Positions 32,142-40,785 of a DNA stretch of 64,000 nucleotides are shown piece after piece. Origin of the DNA: Lachnoclostridium sp. UBA1175 (GTDB taxonomy: Bacteria > Bacillota > Clostridia > Lachnospirales > Lachnospiraceae). The stretch lies in contig DBYX01000005.1 of the NCBI GenBank assembly GCA_002311665.1, positions 185,970 to 249,969 of the forward strand. The letters are read 5' to 3'. Numbering within the stretch: the stretch's first letter is position 1; each line of letters starts with the position of its first letter. A program made the position numbers and the translations under genes. A model generated the notes under the pieces. It made no database searches and had not been told where the DNA came from. It saw nothing but the letters and a program-made list of their open reading frames with translations.

Positions 32142-33041
32142 ATGAAGCGATGGATCGCGAAAATCGGTATCGGGCTCTCGATGCTCCTTCTGTTGTTAGC
32201 CGGAAGTGTCTCGGAGGGCACTGCGGCGAAGCCGACACCGACGCCCACACCGACACCGACGCCGGAGCCGATGGTGTACCAGCAGATCGCGACCACCCGC
32301 GAGGAGACGCACACCGACCGATGGGTGGATGCGTACGGCAACCCGATCCTTTTGAACAACACGGACTGTGCGGACATTGTCGTGTCGTACACCGTGGGAC
32401 TGGGAAGAGAGCCGGAGGCCTCGAAGCAGGAGATCATGCAGATCCTTGGCTGGCCGGACTATGACAAAGAGAACGGAACGGGCGCGCTCAACCTCGGGCG
32501 CGGCGGGGAAGTGATCCTCGATATGAACGCGTACATTCACGAGTCGGACGGCCTGTTCCTGTATATTTTCACGACGGGCAAGCCGGAGGACAGGATGACG
32601 GTATCGCTCTCCGCGGATCTGAACAAATGGTACGAGGTTGAGATCAAGAGCAGGGATTTTACGGCACTCGGCAATTACGCCAACATCCCCGCAAAATCCA
32701 ACCCGCGCTATGTGAAGATCAAAGACCGGAGCGAGACGGGAAGCGGGATCTGCATCGATGCCGTGGTGGCATTTGACGCGGAGCCGATCATCAAGACGGC
32801 CGCCGGCAACCAGGCCAAGAAGAAATGGTATGAGAAGCTCGGGATGACGAAGAAGAGCGCGACGGTGATGTGCGCGTGTATCGTGTCGGTTCTTGTGATC
32901 GTCATTGTGCTCAACGCGATCCGGAAGATCAACCGGTTCCGCCGCCGCAGGAGCAGGAAACTCCGCCTTGTGTACAGCAGGGAACGCGGTGACAGACGAG
33001 GTGACGGAAGCGAAGAGGGCAACGGAGAGAACGGAGAGTAA
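32142..33041 (+). CDS. Secreted membrane-anchored protein with Thr-Pro linker
   Basis: A 299-residue protein of unknown function. The signal peptide (MKRWIAKIGIGLSMLLLLLAG) is followed by TPTPTPTPTPEP, a beta-rich domain of about 190 residues (ending PRYVKIKDRSETGSGICIDAVVAFD, reminiscent of discoidin/F5-8 carbohydrate-binding folds), a C-terminal transmembrane helix (about 243-263) and a very basic Arg-rich cytoplasmic tail. AAAGGAG at 32126-32132 supports this ATG; ATGs at 32115/32118 are possible but less well placed. It is coupled to the C15-like gene upstream and 2 bases from rarA downstream. Confidence 0.75.
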   Translation: MKRWIAKIGIGLSMLLLLLAGSVSEGTAAKPTPTPTPTPTPEPMVYQQIATTREETHTDRWVDAYGNPILLNNTDCADIVVSYTVGLGREPEASKQEIMQILGWPDYDKENGTGALNLGRGGEVILDMNAYIHESDGLFLYIFTTGKPEDRMTVSLSADLNKWYEVEIKSRDFTALGNYANIPAKSNPRYVKIKDRSETGSGICIDAVVAFDAEPIIKTAAGNQAKKKWYEKLGMTKKSATVMCACIVSVLVIVIVLNAIRKINRFRRRRSRKLRLVYSRERGDRRGDGSEEGNGENGE

Positions 33042-33043
33042 CA

Positions 33044-34411
33044 ATGCAGATGCAGCAGTTATCCATATTTGATATGCAGGCGGAACGGGCGCCGAAATCG
33101 ATGCCTCTCGCGGGGCGCGTACGCCCGAAGACGCTCGAGGAGTTCGTGGGGCAGGAGCACCTGCTCGGACCGGGGTGCATGCTCCGCAATCTGATTGAGA
33201 ACGACAGGATTTCCTCGATGATCTTCTGGGGCCCGCCCGGCGTCGGCAAGACGACGCTCGCGAGCATCATCGCGGGGCAGACCAAATCGGAATTCATCAA
33301 TTTCAGCGCGGTGACAAGCGGGATCAAGGAGATCAAGGACGTTATGAAACAGGCGGAGGACGCGACGCTTCGCGGCATCCGGACCGTTCTGTTCGTGGAT
33401 GAGATCCATCGCTTCAACAAGGCGCAGCAGGACGCGTTCCTGCCGTACGTTGAGAAGGGCAGCATCGTCCTGATCGGCGCGACCACGGAAAATCCTTCCT
33501 TCGAGGTCAACGGCGCTTTGCTGTCGCGCTGCAAAGTATTTGTCCTGAAGCCGCTCACGGAGGACAATATCGTCGCGCTTCTCACGCATGCGCTCACGTC
33601 GAAGGACGGCTTCGGCGAGAACAATGTGAAGATGAGCGAGCGGCAGATCCGCGCGATCGCGGCATTTGCGAACGGCGACGCGAGAACGGCGCTCAACACG
33701 CTCGAGATGGCGGTGCTGAACGGCAACATCAGCGCGGACGGCATCGAGGTCACGGACGAGCAGGTGGAGCAGTGCATCAGCCGCAAATCGCTCCTGTACG
33801 ACAAGAGCGGGGAGGAGCACTACAACCTGATCTCCGCGCTTCACAAATCGATGCGCAACTCCGACCCCGACGCTGCGGTCTACTGGGCGCTTCGAATGCT
33901 CGAGAGCGGGGACGATCCGCTGTATATCGCGAGACGGATGGTCCGCTTTGCGAGTGAGGATATCGGGTTGGCGGACTCGAACGCGCTTGCGGTGGCGATC
34001 AATGTGTACCAGGCGTGCCACTATCTGGGCGTGCCCGAGTGCAATGTGCACATCGCACACGCGGCGACCTACCTGGCGATGGCACCGAAGTCGAACGCAC
34101 TCGAGGTGGCCTGCATGGAGGTCAACGAGGATCTGAGAAACAGCCGTTCGGAGCCGGTTCCGCTGTGGATCCGCAACGCGCCGACGAAGCTGATGTCCGA
34201 CCTTCACTACGGGGAAGGATATATGTACGCCCACAACTATGAGGGCGCTCTGACGCCGATGAAGTGTCTTCCCGAGTCGCTCGAGGACCGCGAGTACTAC
34301 CGCCCGAAGCAGTCGGGCGACGAGGCGGCGGTCGCGAAGCGGCTGGAGGAGATCAAGCGCTGGAAGGCGGAACACCGCGGCGAGGTGTTGCCTGTCGGCG
34401 GGGACGAGTAA
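33044..34411 (+). CDS. rarA: Replication-associated recombination protein A (RarA/MgsA)
   Basis: A 455-residue AAA+ ATPase. It has the N-terminal LAGRVRPKTLEEFVGQEHLLG segment, Walker A GPPGVGKTT, Walker B LFVDEIHRFNKAQQD, sensor 1 GATTENPSFEV and the arginine finger region LLSRCKVF, followed by the tetramerisation and C-terminal domains (YARRMVRFASEDIGLAD-type segment here as IARRMVRFASEDIGLAD). It acts at stalled replication forks with SSB. The length and motifs are those of the family. It stands in a mixed operon-like run with 2-23 base gaps. Confidence 0.95.
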   Translation: MQMQQLSIFDMQAERAPKSMPLAGRVRPKTLEEFVGQEHLLGPGCMLRNLIENDRISSMIFWGPPGVGKTTLASIIAGQTKSEFINFSAVTSGIKEIKDVMKQAEDATLRGIRTVLFVDEIHRFNKAQQDAFLPYVEKGSIVLIGATTENPSFEVNGALLSRCKVFVLKPLTEDNIVALLTHALTSKDGFGENNVKMSERQIRAIAAFANGDARTALNTLEMAVLNGNISADGIEVTDEQVEQCISRKSLLYDKSGEEHYNLISALHKSMRNSDPDAAVYWALRMLESGDDPLYIARRMVRFASEDIGLADSNALAVAINVYQACHYLGVPECNVHIAHAATYLAMAPKSNALEVACMEVNEDLRNSRSEPVPLWIRNAPTKLMSDLHYGEGYMYAHNYEGALTPMKCLPESLEDREYYRPKQSGDEAAVAKRLEEIKRWKAEHRGEVLPVGGDE

Positions 34412-34434
34412 AACCGGAAGCACGGGAGGAAACC

Positions 34435-34695
34435 ATGGAAACGCGAGTTGCCGTGATCAGTATCATTGTGGAAAATACGGAGTCGGCGGAGAGGCTCAAC
34501 TCCATCCTTCACGAGTACGGCCGGTACATCATCGGACGGATGGGGTTACCTTACCGCGAGTGCGGGATCAACATCATCTGCGTCGCAGTGGACGCGCCGC
34601 AGGATGTCATCTCCGCGCTGTCCGGCAAGATCGGGCGGTTGCCGGGAGTGACAGGCAAGACGGCTTACTCCAATGTGATCCGCAAGGTCGACTGA
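34435..34695 (+). CDS. TM1266-family putative iron-only hydrogenase system regulator
   Basis: An 86-residue ACT-like/ferredoxin-fold protein: METRVAVISIIVENTES, LNSILHEYGRYIIGRMG, ISALSGKIGRLPGV and KTAYSNVI are the family's conserved segments. Members sit near hydrogenase maturation genes in fermentative Firmicutes and are thought to regulate them; none of those genes is in this window, so here it is alone. GGGAGGA at 34424-34430 gives a good start. Confidence 0.85.
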   Translation: METRVAVISIIVENTESAERLNSILHEYGRYIIGRMGLPYRECGINIICVAVDAPQDVISALSGKIGRLPGVTGKTAYSNVIRKVD

Positions 34696-34797
34696 ATATT
34701 CGACGGAGTATTTTGCGAGGGTATGAGGAACCGGTGCGCGGCAGCGCAGCGGGGCATTGAAATGGCCGCGGGGCGGCCGTTCGGGAAGGAGGCAGGC

Positions 34798-35799
34798 ATG
34801 ATTTCAATCGTCAACTACAGGGAACGCTATCAGAGCGATGTCGAAGCGCTGGATCCGGAGATGGCTGCGGAGATTGCCCGCCACGCGGATGTATGTCGGG
34901 ACACGATATGCATCGCGCTCTCGGACGGACAGTTTGCCGGCGCCGGACTGATCGCGGAGACAAACCCGTACCGCGTGACCGAGGACGAGGAGTGGCAGTA
35001 CTATCGCGCGGAGTTTCGCGCAGTCCCCGGGATTGAGGACGAGGCGGAGGTCTCAATCACGCTGCTCGAGGAGCTTCAGTACCGTTTCGGAAGGCTGCGC
35101 GGGCGCGACGGCCGCAAGCCGGTGCTGCGCGTGTGGGTGAGCGCGGAGGATACGGCGTACACGGAGCTTTTGTTTGACGAGGGCTTCCGCGTGGGCAACG
35201 TGATGACCGTGATGACGCGCGCGATCGACGAGACGGATGAGATTCTCAAGGACGAGCCGCAGGAGCCCGAGGACAACCGCGGGCCGGCGTACGAGCCCGA
35301 GCCGTCGTTTGACGTGGAGGCCGCGAGCGTGTGGCGCGACGACGGTGCCTATGCGACGGACGATGTCGACGATACGGAAATCCGGGAATTTTACGATTCG
35401 CCGGAGGAGTGGAAGTCTTATTTTGAGGTTAACGCGCGCAGCTTCGGGCAGCCCGACAGCGAGAACGAGATGCGCTTCCGGCTGGGCAATCCCGACTGCC
35501 ACGTGTGGGTCGCGATACTTGACGACGCGCTTGTCGCGGCCGTTTCCGTGTGGCCGATCGGGGACGGCGTGTACGCCACGGAGAACATTTTCTGCGACCC
35601 GAAGCACCAGAGGCATGGCATCACGACGAAGCTTCTCGCGTACGCGCTCGGCAAGCTCTACGACCAGGGTGCGGTAGCCGCGAGACTGACGGTGTACGGG
35701 GACAACCTGCCGGCGATCCGGCTGTACCGGAAGTTCGGCTACTCGGTCGCATATGAGCTGCTGGAAATGCACTATTTCGGTAAGGAGGACCGCGCATAA
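34798..35799 (+). CDS. Double GNAT-domain acetyltransferase
   Basis: A 333-residue protein with two GNAT-like halves. The N-terminal half (about 1-150) keeps the fold pattern (FDEGFRVGNVMTVMTRAID at its end) but lacks a clear acetyl-CoA P-loop. The C-terminal half (about 200-333) has the motif A region NIFCDPKHQRHGITTKLLAYAL and the terminal AIRLYRKFGYSVAYELLEMHYF, so it should be catalytic. An acidic linker (EPQEPEDNRGPAYEPEP) joins them. AAGGAGG (34786-34792) sets the start. It ends 2 bases before copA. The substrate is unknown. Confidence 0.82.
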   Translation: MISIVNYRERYQSDVEALDPEMAAEIARHADVCRDTICIALSDGQFAGAGLIAETNPYRVTEDEEWQYYRAEFRAVPGIEDEAEVSITLLEELQYRFGRLRGRDGRKPVLRVWVSAEDTAYTELLFDEGFRVGNVMTVMTRAIDETDEILKDEPQEPEDNRGPAYEPEPSFDVEAASVWRDDGAYATDDVDDTEIREFYDSPEEWKSYFEVNARSFGQPDSENEMRFRLGNPDCHVWVAILDDALVAAVSVWPIGDGVYATENIFCDPKHQRHGITTKLLAYALGKLYDQGAVAARLTVYGDNLPAIRLYRKFGYSVAYELLEMHYFGKEDRA

Positions 35800-35801
35800 C
35801 G

Positions 35802-38429
35802 ATGAGAACGTTTCTGGTCACGGGTATGAGTTGCGCTGCGTGCAGCGCCAGAGTGGAGAAGGCGGTTTCGGGTGTTCCCGGGGTGGATTCCTGTGCCGTC
35901 AATCTGCTGACGGGAACGGTTGTCGTCGAGGGCAACGCCGCGGACGAGAGCATCGTGGCGGCGGTGGAGAAGGCCGGGTACGGTTGCCGGCCGAAGAAGG
36001 AGAACTCCGGTCCGGTCCGGGGTGATGAGACGGATCATGCCGACGAGGAGGAACAATACGCGGCGGGCAGCGGCGACAGGGAGCTTCGCATGCTGCGGCG
36101 CTGTCTGGTCCTCTCCGTCGGTTTTGTGTTGGTTCTGATGTACATTTCGATGGGGTATCATATGTTTTCCGCGCCGCTGCCCGGATGGCTGCGGAAACCT
36201 TCCGTGAACGCCCTGTGTCAAATGGCTCTCGCGCTGATCGTCATGGCGATCAACTTCCGCTTCTTCCGAAACGGGGCGCGCGGTGTGCTCCACGGTGCAC
36301 CGAACATGGACACGCTTGTCGCGATGGGCTCGTTCGCGTCCTTTGCTTACAGCGTGGCGGTCACCTTGCGGATATTGCAGGGAGGCGGGCACGAGCTGCT
36401 CGGCGATCTGTACTATGATTCCGCGGCGATGATCCTCGCGCTGATCACGGTCGGCAAGACGTTGGAGGCGTACTCGAAGGGCCGCACGACCGACGCACTC
36501 AAGGGACTGTACGATCTCGCGCCGAAGCAGGCGCGGCTGATCCGGGACGGGGAGAGCGTCACGGTGCCGGTCGCGGAGGTACGCGTCGGCGATGTGTTTG
36601 AGGTGTTCCCGGGGGACGCGATCCCCGCGGACGGCGTTGTGCTGGAGGGCGAGAGCGCGATCGACGAGTCGGCGCTGACCGGCGAGAGCATCCCTGTGGA
36701 CAAGCTGCCGGGCGATGCTGTGGCGACCGCGACGATGAACCGCTCCGGGCACCTTGTGTGCCGCGCGACGGCGGTCGGCGAGGACAACACGCTCTCGAAG
36801 ATCATCCGCATGGTGAGCGACGCTACGGCGACGAAGGCTCCGATCGCGAAGACGGCGGACCGCGTCGCGGGTGTGTTTGTTCCCGTGGTGATCGCGATCG
36901 CGGCGATCACGGTTGTCATATGGCTGCTCGTCGGACAGAGCTTCGGCTATGCATTGGCGAGAGGTGTATCCGTGCTCGTCATCAGCTGCCCGTGTGCACT
37001 CGGACTCGCGACGCCGGTGGCCATCATGGTCGGCAGCGGCGTCGGCGCAAAACACGGGATCCTTTACAAGAACGCGACGGCGCTCGAGCAGTGCGGACGC
37101 ACGGAGGTTGTTGCTTTCGATAAGACGGGAACGATCACCGAGGGCGAGCCGAAGGTGACCGCGATCATTCCGGCGGACGGTGTCGCGGAGGAGGAACTGC
37201 TTCGCTACGCATTCCTTGCGGAGCAGTTCAGCGAGCACCCGATCGCACGCGCGATCCTCGCGCGGTGCCGGGAGCAGATCGGGGCGGAGATGTCCTGCGG
37301 GACGGACGGTTGCGATGCGCCGGAGTCGTTCAAAGCGCTCTCCGGCAGCGGCATCAGCGCCGTGTATCGCGGGAAGAACCTGATCGGCGGCAATATAAGC
37401 CTGCTGGGCGATCTCGTGCCGAAGGCAGCCGCGGAGAGAGCGGAGGAGGAATCGCGGAAAGGCGGAACGCCCGTATTTTTCGCATACGACGGGCGATACC
37501 TCGGAACAATCGTCGTGGCGGACACACTTCGCGCGGACAGCGCCGGGGCGATCGGGCTTCTTCGGAAAATGGGAATCACCGCGGTGTGCGTGACCGGCGA
37601 CCGGAGGGCGACCGCGGAGGTGATCGCGTCGCGTGCAGGAATCTCCGAGGTGCGCGCGGAAGTGCTGCCGGACGGCAAACAGCAGGTGATCCGCGAGCTG
37701 CAGCAGCGTGACGTCGGAGAAGACGGGAAGTCTTCCGGACGCATCGTGGCGATGGTCGGCGACGGGATTAACGACGCGCCCGCTCTGACGGCGGCGGACA
37801 TCGGCATTGCGATCGGCGCGGGTACGGAGATCGCGATCGACGCGGGCGATGTGGTCGTGATGAACCGGCGGCTCACCGACGTGTGTGCGGCGATCGATCT
37901 CGGGCGGAGCACGCTCCGCGTCATCCGCCAGAATCTGTGGTGGGCGTTTTTCTACAACATAATCGGCATCCCGCTGGCAGCGGGTGCGTTCATCCGGCTG
38001 TTCGGCTGGGAGATGAACCCGATGTTCGGCGCGGCGGCGATGAGTCTGTCGAGTTTCTGCGTCGTGATGAATGCGCTGCGCCTCAACCGCTGGCGGTATC
38101 CGGAGGCCGCGGAGAGCGGAGCGGAAGCCGCGGAGATGAGCGTATCGGAGAACGAAACGGAACACGGTGAAACCGCGGAAGACCGCGGGACCGGCATAGA
38201 GTCTGAGAACAGGGAGGATACAAAAATGAAGGAAGTTGTGTTGCAGGTGAAGGGTATGATGTGTATGCACTGCGAGGCGCGCGTGAAGAAGTGCCTGGAG
38301 GAGATCCCGGGCGTGAGCGGGGCGGTTGTGAGCCACGAGAAGGGCACCGCCGTCGTCACCGCGGAGGAGTGTGTCTCCGAGGCCGCTCTCGCGGCTGCAG
38401 TGGTCGCGCAGGGCTACGAGGTGCTGTGA
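35802..38429 (+). CDS. copA: Copper-exporting P1B ATPase fused to a C-terminal CopZ-like domain
   Basis: An 875-residue heavy-metal ATPase. The N-terminal HMA domain has GMSCAAC (Cys11/Cys14); then membrane helices, the actuator TGES loop, the metal-site motif CPC at 396-398, the phosphorylation site Asp440 (FDKTGT), HP locus SEHPIARAI and GDGINDAPA. After the last helix pair comes a polar linker of about 40 residues and a second HMA domain (residues 809-875) with GMMCMHCEARVKKC. Canonical CopA has HMA domains only at the N terminus; the C-terminal one is a complete CopZ-like copper chaperone in length and motif. Upstream of its first codon lies a full ribosome binding site and ATG, so it may also be made separately. 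Expected role: export of Cu(I) from the cytoplasm. Confidence 0.93.
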   Translation: MRTFLVTGMSCAACSARVEKAVSGVPGVDSCAVNLLTGTVVVEGNAADESIVAAVEKAGYGCRPKKENSGPVRGDETDHADEEEQYAAGSGDRELRMLRRCLVLSVGFVLVLMYISMGYHMFSAPLPGWLRKPSVNALCQMALALIVMAINFRFFRNGARGVLHGAPNMDTLVAMGSFASFAYSVAVTLRILQGGGHELLGDLYYDSAAMILALITVGKTLEAYSKGRTTDALKGLYDLAPKQARLIRDGESVTVPVAEVRVGDVFEVFPGDAIPADGVVLEGESAIDESALTGESIPVDKLPGDAVATATMNRSGHLVCRATAVGEDNTLSKIIRMVSDATATKAPIAKTADRVAGVFVPVVIAIAAITVVIWLLVGQSFGYALARGVSVLVISCPCALGLATPVAIMVGSGVGAKHGILYKNATALEQCGRTEVVAFDKTGTITEGEPKVTAIIPADGVAEEELLRYAFLAEQFSEHPIARAILARCREQIGAEMSCGTDGCDAPESFKALSGSGISAVYRGKNLIGGNISLLGDLVPKAAAERAEEESRKGGTPVFFAYDGRYLGTIVVADTLRADSAGAIGLLRKMGITAVCVTGDRRATAEVIASRAGISEVRAEVLPDGKQQVIRELQQRDVGEDGKSSGRIVAMVGDGINDAPALTAADIGIAIGAGTEIAIDAGDVVVMNRRLTDVCAAIDLGRSTLRVIRQNLWWAFFYNIIGIPLAAGAFIRLFGWEMNPMFGAAAMSLSSFCVVMNALRLNRWRYPEAAESGAEAAEMSVSENETEHGETAEDRGTGIESENREDTKMKEVVLQVKGMMCMHCEARVKKCLEEIPGVSGAVVSHEKGTAVVTAEECVSEAALAAAVVAQGYEVL
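38211..38228 (+). promoter_or_regulatory. copZ: Internal ribosome binding site and ATG for a CopZ-like 67-residue product
   Basis: AGGGAGG (38211-38217), eight-base spacer, ATG at 38226, in frame with copA codon 809. Translation from here to 38429 gives a 67-residue protein, MKEVVLQVKGMMCMHC..., exactly the size and motif of CopZ. This looks like a former copA-copZ gene pair whose stop codon was lost while the initiation signals were kept. Confidence 0.55.
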
Positions 38430-38469
38430 TAAAGCAAGGGGCGTAAGGAACCCGCGCCGCAAGTATTTA

Positions 38470-38498
38470 TTGCATTTGCCGGAGTAAGATTATATAAT
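38470..38498 (+). promoter_or_regulatory. Promoter upstream of the 173-residue protein
   Basis: TTGCAT (38470-38475), 17-base spacer, TATAAT (38493-38498). Confidence 0.68.
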
Positions 38499-38568
38499 GA
38501 ATTCAGCCGCGAGTGCATTGCGGAGATCCGCATCGCTCCGGCGAAATATACGAACGGAGGGGTTTACA

Positions 38569-39090
38569 ATGTTGGAGAGTATTTTGAAGCGTTTGCTTCG
38601 GAGAAAAGTGGAACAGAAGGTCGAGAATGTTGTAGAGGATGCGCTGGATTCAGCGTTCAAGAGCAATCCCAATGCGGCACAGCAGGCGGCTCCCGCGACA
38701 CCGGTCAGCCCGTCCGTTGGGGCGGCCAACAGTTTCGTGACGCAGACGGCGCCGACGGAGGATGACTGGGACACCGAGTACAACCATGATATCAATTACT
38801 TCCGCCCGATCCTGCAGGCGAATTTTCCGGAGTATACGATCGAGGAGAATGTTCCTTTCGCACAGATTGTGCCCGGCACGAACTTCAAGTATCCGCCGTA
38901 CACGTTTGTGATGCGCAAGAACGGCCAGATCGCGCTCGTCATCTCGCTGCAGAGCAAGTATTCCTACAAGAAGGGCCTGCACACCTGGTGCGAGTGGAAG
39001 GCACAGCTTAAGCATATCAATTTCTTTATCGAGTACCCGGATCGTCCGGAGTACGTGATTGACCGGGTTCGTCAGAATCTGTCTTTCTGA
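38569..39090 (+). CDS. Conserved-looking hypothetical protein, 173 residues
   Basis: A cytoplasmic protein I do not recognise. The N terminus is amphipathic and basic (MLESILKRLLRRKVEQKVENVVEDALDSAF), a possible membrane-surface or coiled-coil helix. A Pro/Thr/Ala linker follows, then an alpha/beta domain of about 105 residues with RPILQANFPEYTIEENVP and KNGQIALVISLQSKYSYKKG. The latter layout (beta-hairpin with a conserved acidic and lysine spacing) recalls restriction-endonuclease-like folds, but this is a weak impression. CGGAGGGG precedes the ATG. It has its own promoter and precedes the reverse transcriptase region. Confidence 0.6.
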   Translation: MLESILKRLLRRKVEQKVENVVEDALDSAFKSNPNAAQQAAPATPVSPSVGAANSFVTQTAPTEDDWDTEYNHDINYFRPILQANFPEYTIEENVPFAQIVPGTNFKYPPYTFVMRKNGQIALVISLQSKYSYKKGLHTWCEWKAQLKHINFFIEYPDRPEYVIDRVRQNLSF

Positions 39091-39474
39091 CCGGGTCCGT
39101 TGGTTCGGTAAAGTGAGAAGAACGCATATGATTGCACCTGCAGCGGGCGCAGCATGGTCCTTGTGGTACTTTGCAGGTAGTCGGCCATGTATCGTTCGGT
39201 AAGATTAGAAATTTTCTAATCTTTAAGGTTTTCTTCTCTTTACAATCGGCTCACCGGAAGGCACTGCCTTTCCGGTGGGCGAATAATGACGCCGCTTCGG
39301 GCGGCACATTGGCGGAAAATGGTGTGGGATGTCTGTGCTCACGGAATTCCCGCGGGGGCGCGTGCGCCGGCCGCGGCGGGGCAGAGCTTCTCACACTTCG
39401 TGTTCCTGAGGGATCGCCGGATGCGCGCTTCCTCTAAGCACCGCGCGTCGCGGGTGATGTCGGAGGAGTGCGCT
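39091..39474 (+). other. 384-base non-coding stretch with hairpins before the reverse transcriptase
   Basis: No frame here has a ribosome binding site. Inverted repeats: ACCTGCA (39136-39142) with TGCAGGT (39172-39178); a perfect AT-rich stem AAGATTAGAA (39201-39210) with TTCTAATCTT (39214-39223) and a three-base loop; and CACCGGAAGGC (39252-39262) with GCC-TTTCCGGTG (39266-39277, one bulged T). TTCGGTAA occurs at 39104-39111 and 39195-39202. The stretch may be a structured leader or a non-coding RNA that partners the reverse transcriptase; I see no promoter I would trust. Confidence 0.5.
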
Positions 39475-40746
39475 ATGGAGTTTTTGGAGGGGCTGGTCAA
39501 CCCCGGGGTGTGGGACGAGTATTACACGTACTGCGCCGGCCGGGATTTCATCACGAAGACCGAGCTTAAGAGCATGCGCCGGAAGATCGACCGCGAAGAG
39601 TATCTGCCGACCGTCACGCGCTGGCTTGAGGAGAGGCATTTTCCGCCCGCGCACCGCAAGGTGATCAGCAAGATGGGGACGGACAAGAAGCGCATTGTGT
39701 ACACGTACGATGCGGGTGAGAGCCTGCTCCTGAAGATTGTCGCACACCATTTGCACGAGTACGACGGACTGTTCGCGCCGAACCTGTTCTCGTTCCGCAC
39801 GGACAGCGGCGTGCGCAGAGCGATGACGTACCTGCGCGAGCAGCCGGATATGTCGAAACGCTACGTGTACAAGGCCGATATTCACGACTATTTCAACTCG
39901 GTCGATCCCGGGCGGATCCTGCCGATGGTGCGGGATGCACTCGGCGGAGAGCCGCTTCTGTGCGGTCTGATCGAGGAGTTGCTCACGAACCCTTACGTGT
40001 ACCGCGACGACACCCTCGTCGAGGAGCGCAAGGGCATCATGGCGGGCGTGCCGGTTTCCTCGTTTCTGGCCAACCTGTACCTGAGCGAGATGGACTGGCA
40101 TATGCACCGCGAGGGCGTGCTTTACGCGCGTTACGCGGACGACATCATCGTGTTTGCGGACAGCGCGGAGGAGCTTGCGCGGCACAAGGCGTACATCCTT
40201 GACACGCTGGAGAGACTGGGGCTCACGATCAACCCGAAGAAGGAGTTCGAGAGCCTGCCCGGCGAGCCGTGGACCTTCCTCGGCGTGACTTGCCGCGACG
40301 GAGTGTACGACGTGTCGGAGGCCTCCGTCGAGAAGATGAAGGGGAAAATGCACCGCAAGGCGCGCCGCTTCCGCCGGTTGATCACGCGCGGCAAAAAGCC
40401 GCTTTCGGAGGAGGACGCGATCCGTCGTTTCATCCGCGTCTTCAACATCAAATTTTACGAGAACAGCTCGGACAACGAGCTGACCTGGGCGCGATGGTTT
40501 TTCCCGATCATCACGACCTCCGGTTCGCTGGCGGTGCTTGACCGCTATATGGTGCAGTGCGCGCGCTACATCCGGACCGGCAAATATTCAAAAGCCAACT
40601 ACCGGCTTCGCTATGAGACGATCAAGTCGTACGGCTTCCGGAGTCTCGTCCACGAGTACTACCGCGGACAGAACGGGGCGAAGGAGACGGTGGGAAGAGC
40701 GGATCCCGCGGGACACCCGGACGGGGATCCGGAGGAAGAGAGGTGA
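39475..40746 (+). CDS. Stand-alone reverse transcriptase
   Basis: A 423-residue RNA-directed DNA polymerase. Palm/finger motifs in order: KRIVYTYDAG (RT1), FSFRTDSGVRRA (RT2), YKADIHDYFNSVD with Asp135 (RT3), GIMAGVPVSSFLANLYL (RT4), RYADDIIVF with Asp222/Asp223 (RT5), LGLTINPKKE (RT6) and WTFLG (RT7); the catalytic triad is complete. The C-terminal 150 residues are helical and basic (thumb-like; KARRFRRLITRGKK, YRLRYETIKSYGFRSLVHEYYRG). There is no maturase-X or HNH domain, and no intron domain V or VI follows. The start is ATG 39475 with GGAGGAG at 39462-39468; longer in-frame starts lack a site. It lies 39 bases upstream of a repeat-rich lipoprotein gene. It is close to the group-II-like or unclassified bacterial RTs rather than retrons. 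Confidence 0.87.
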   Translation: MEFLEGLVNPGVWDEYYTYCAGRDFITKTELKSMRRKIDREEYLPTVTRWLEERHFPPAHRKVISKMGTDKKRIVYTYDAGESLLLKIVAHHLHEYDGLFAPNLFSFRTDSGVRRAMTYLREQPDMSKRYVYKADIHDYFNSVDPGRILPMVRDALGGEPLLCGLIEELLTNPYVYRDDTLVEERKGIMAGVPVSSFLANLYLSEMDWHMHREGVLYARYADDIIVFADSAEELARHKAYILDTLERLGLTINPKKEFESLPGEPWTFLGVTCRDGVYDVSEASVEKMKGKMHRKARRFRRLITRGKKPLSEEDAIRRFIRVFNIKFYENSSDNELTWARWFFPIITTSGSLAVLDRYMVQCARYIRTGKYSKANYRLRYETIKSYGFRSLVHEYYRGQNGAKETVGRADPAGHPDGDPEEER

Positions 40747-40785
40747 GGACGGGCACGCAGCCCGTTGTCAGAGGAGGAGAACAGA

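Noticed and set aside
28789..32256. A minus-strand open frame of 1155 codons opposite the GH39 and C15-like genes.
   Set aside because: Strong + strand genes with clear family motifs and ribosome binding sites lie opposite. Its translation is Arg/Leu/His-rich with no recognisable domain, typical of antisense frames in GC-rich DNA.
39132..39437. A 101-codon frame in the reverse transcriptase leader.
   Set aside because: No ribosome binding site and no domain character; it covers the hairpins.
39286..39474. A 63-codon N-terminal extension of the reverse transcriptase from ATG 39286.
   Set aside because: There is no ribosome binding site there, while ATG 39475 has GGAGGAG six bases upstream and leads straight into conserved RT sequence.
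39091..40746. Reverse transcriptase as a retron.
   Set aside because: Retron-specific motifs such as NAxxH and VTG are not visible, and the leader lacks the long outer inverted repeats expected of an msr-msd RNA. The leader hairpins keep this open only at low likelihood.
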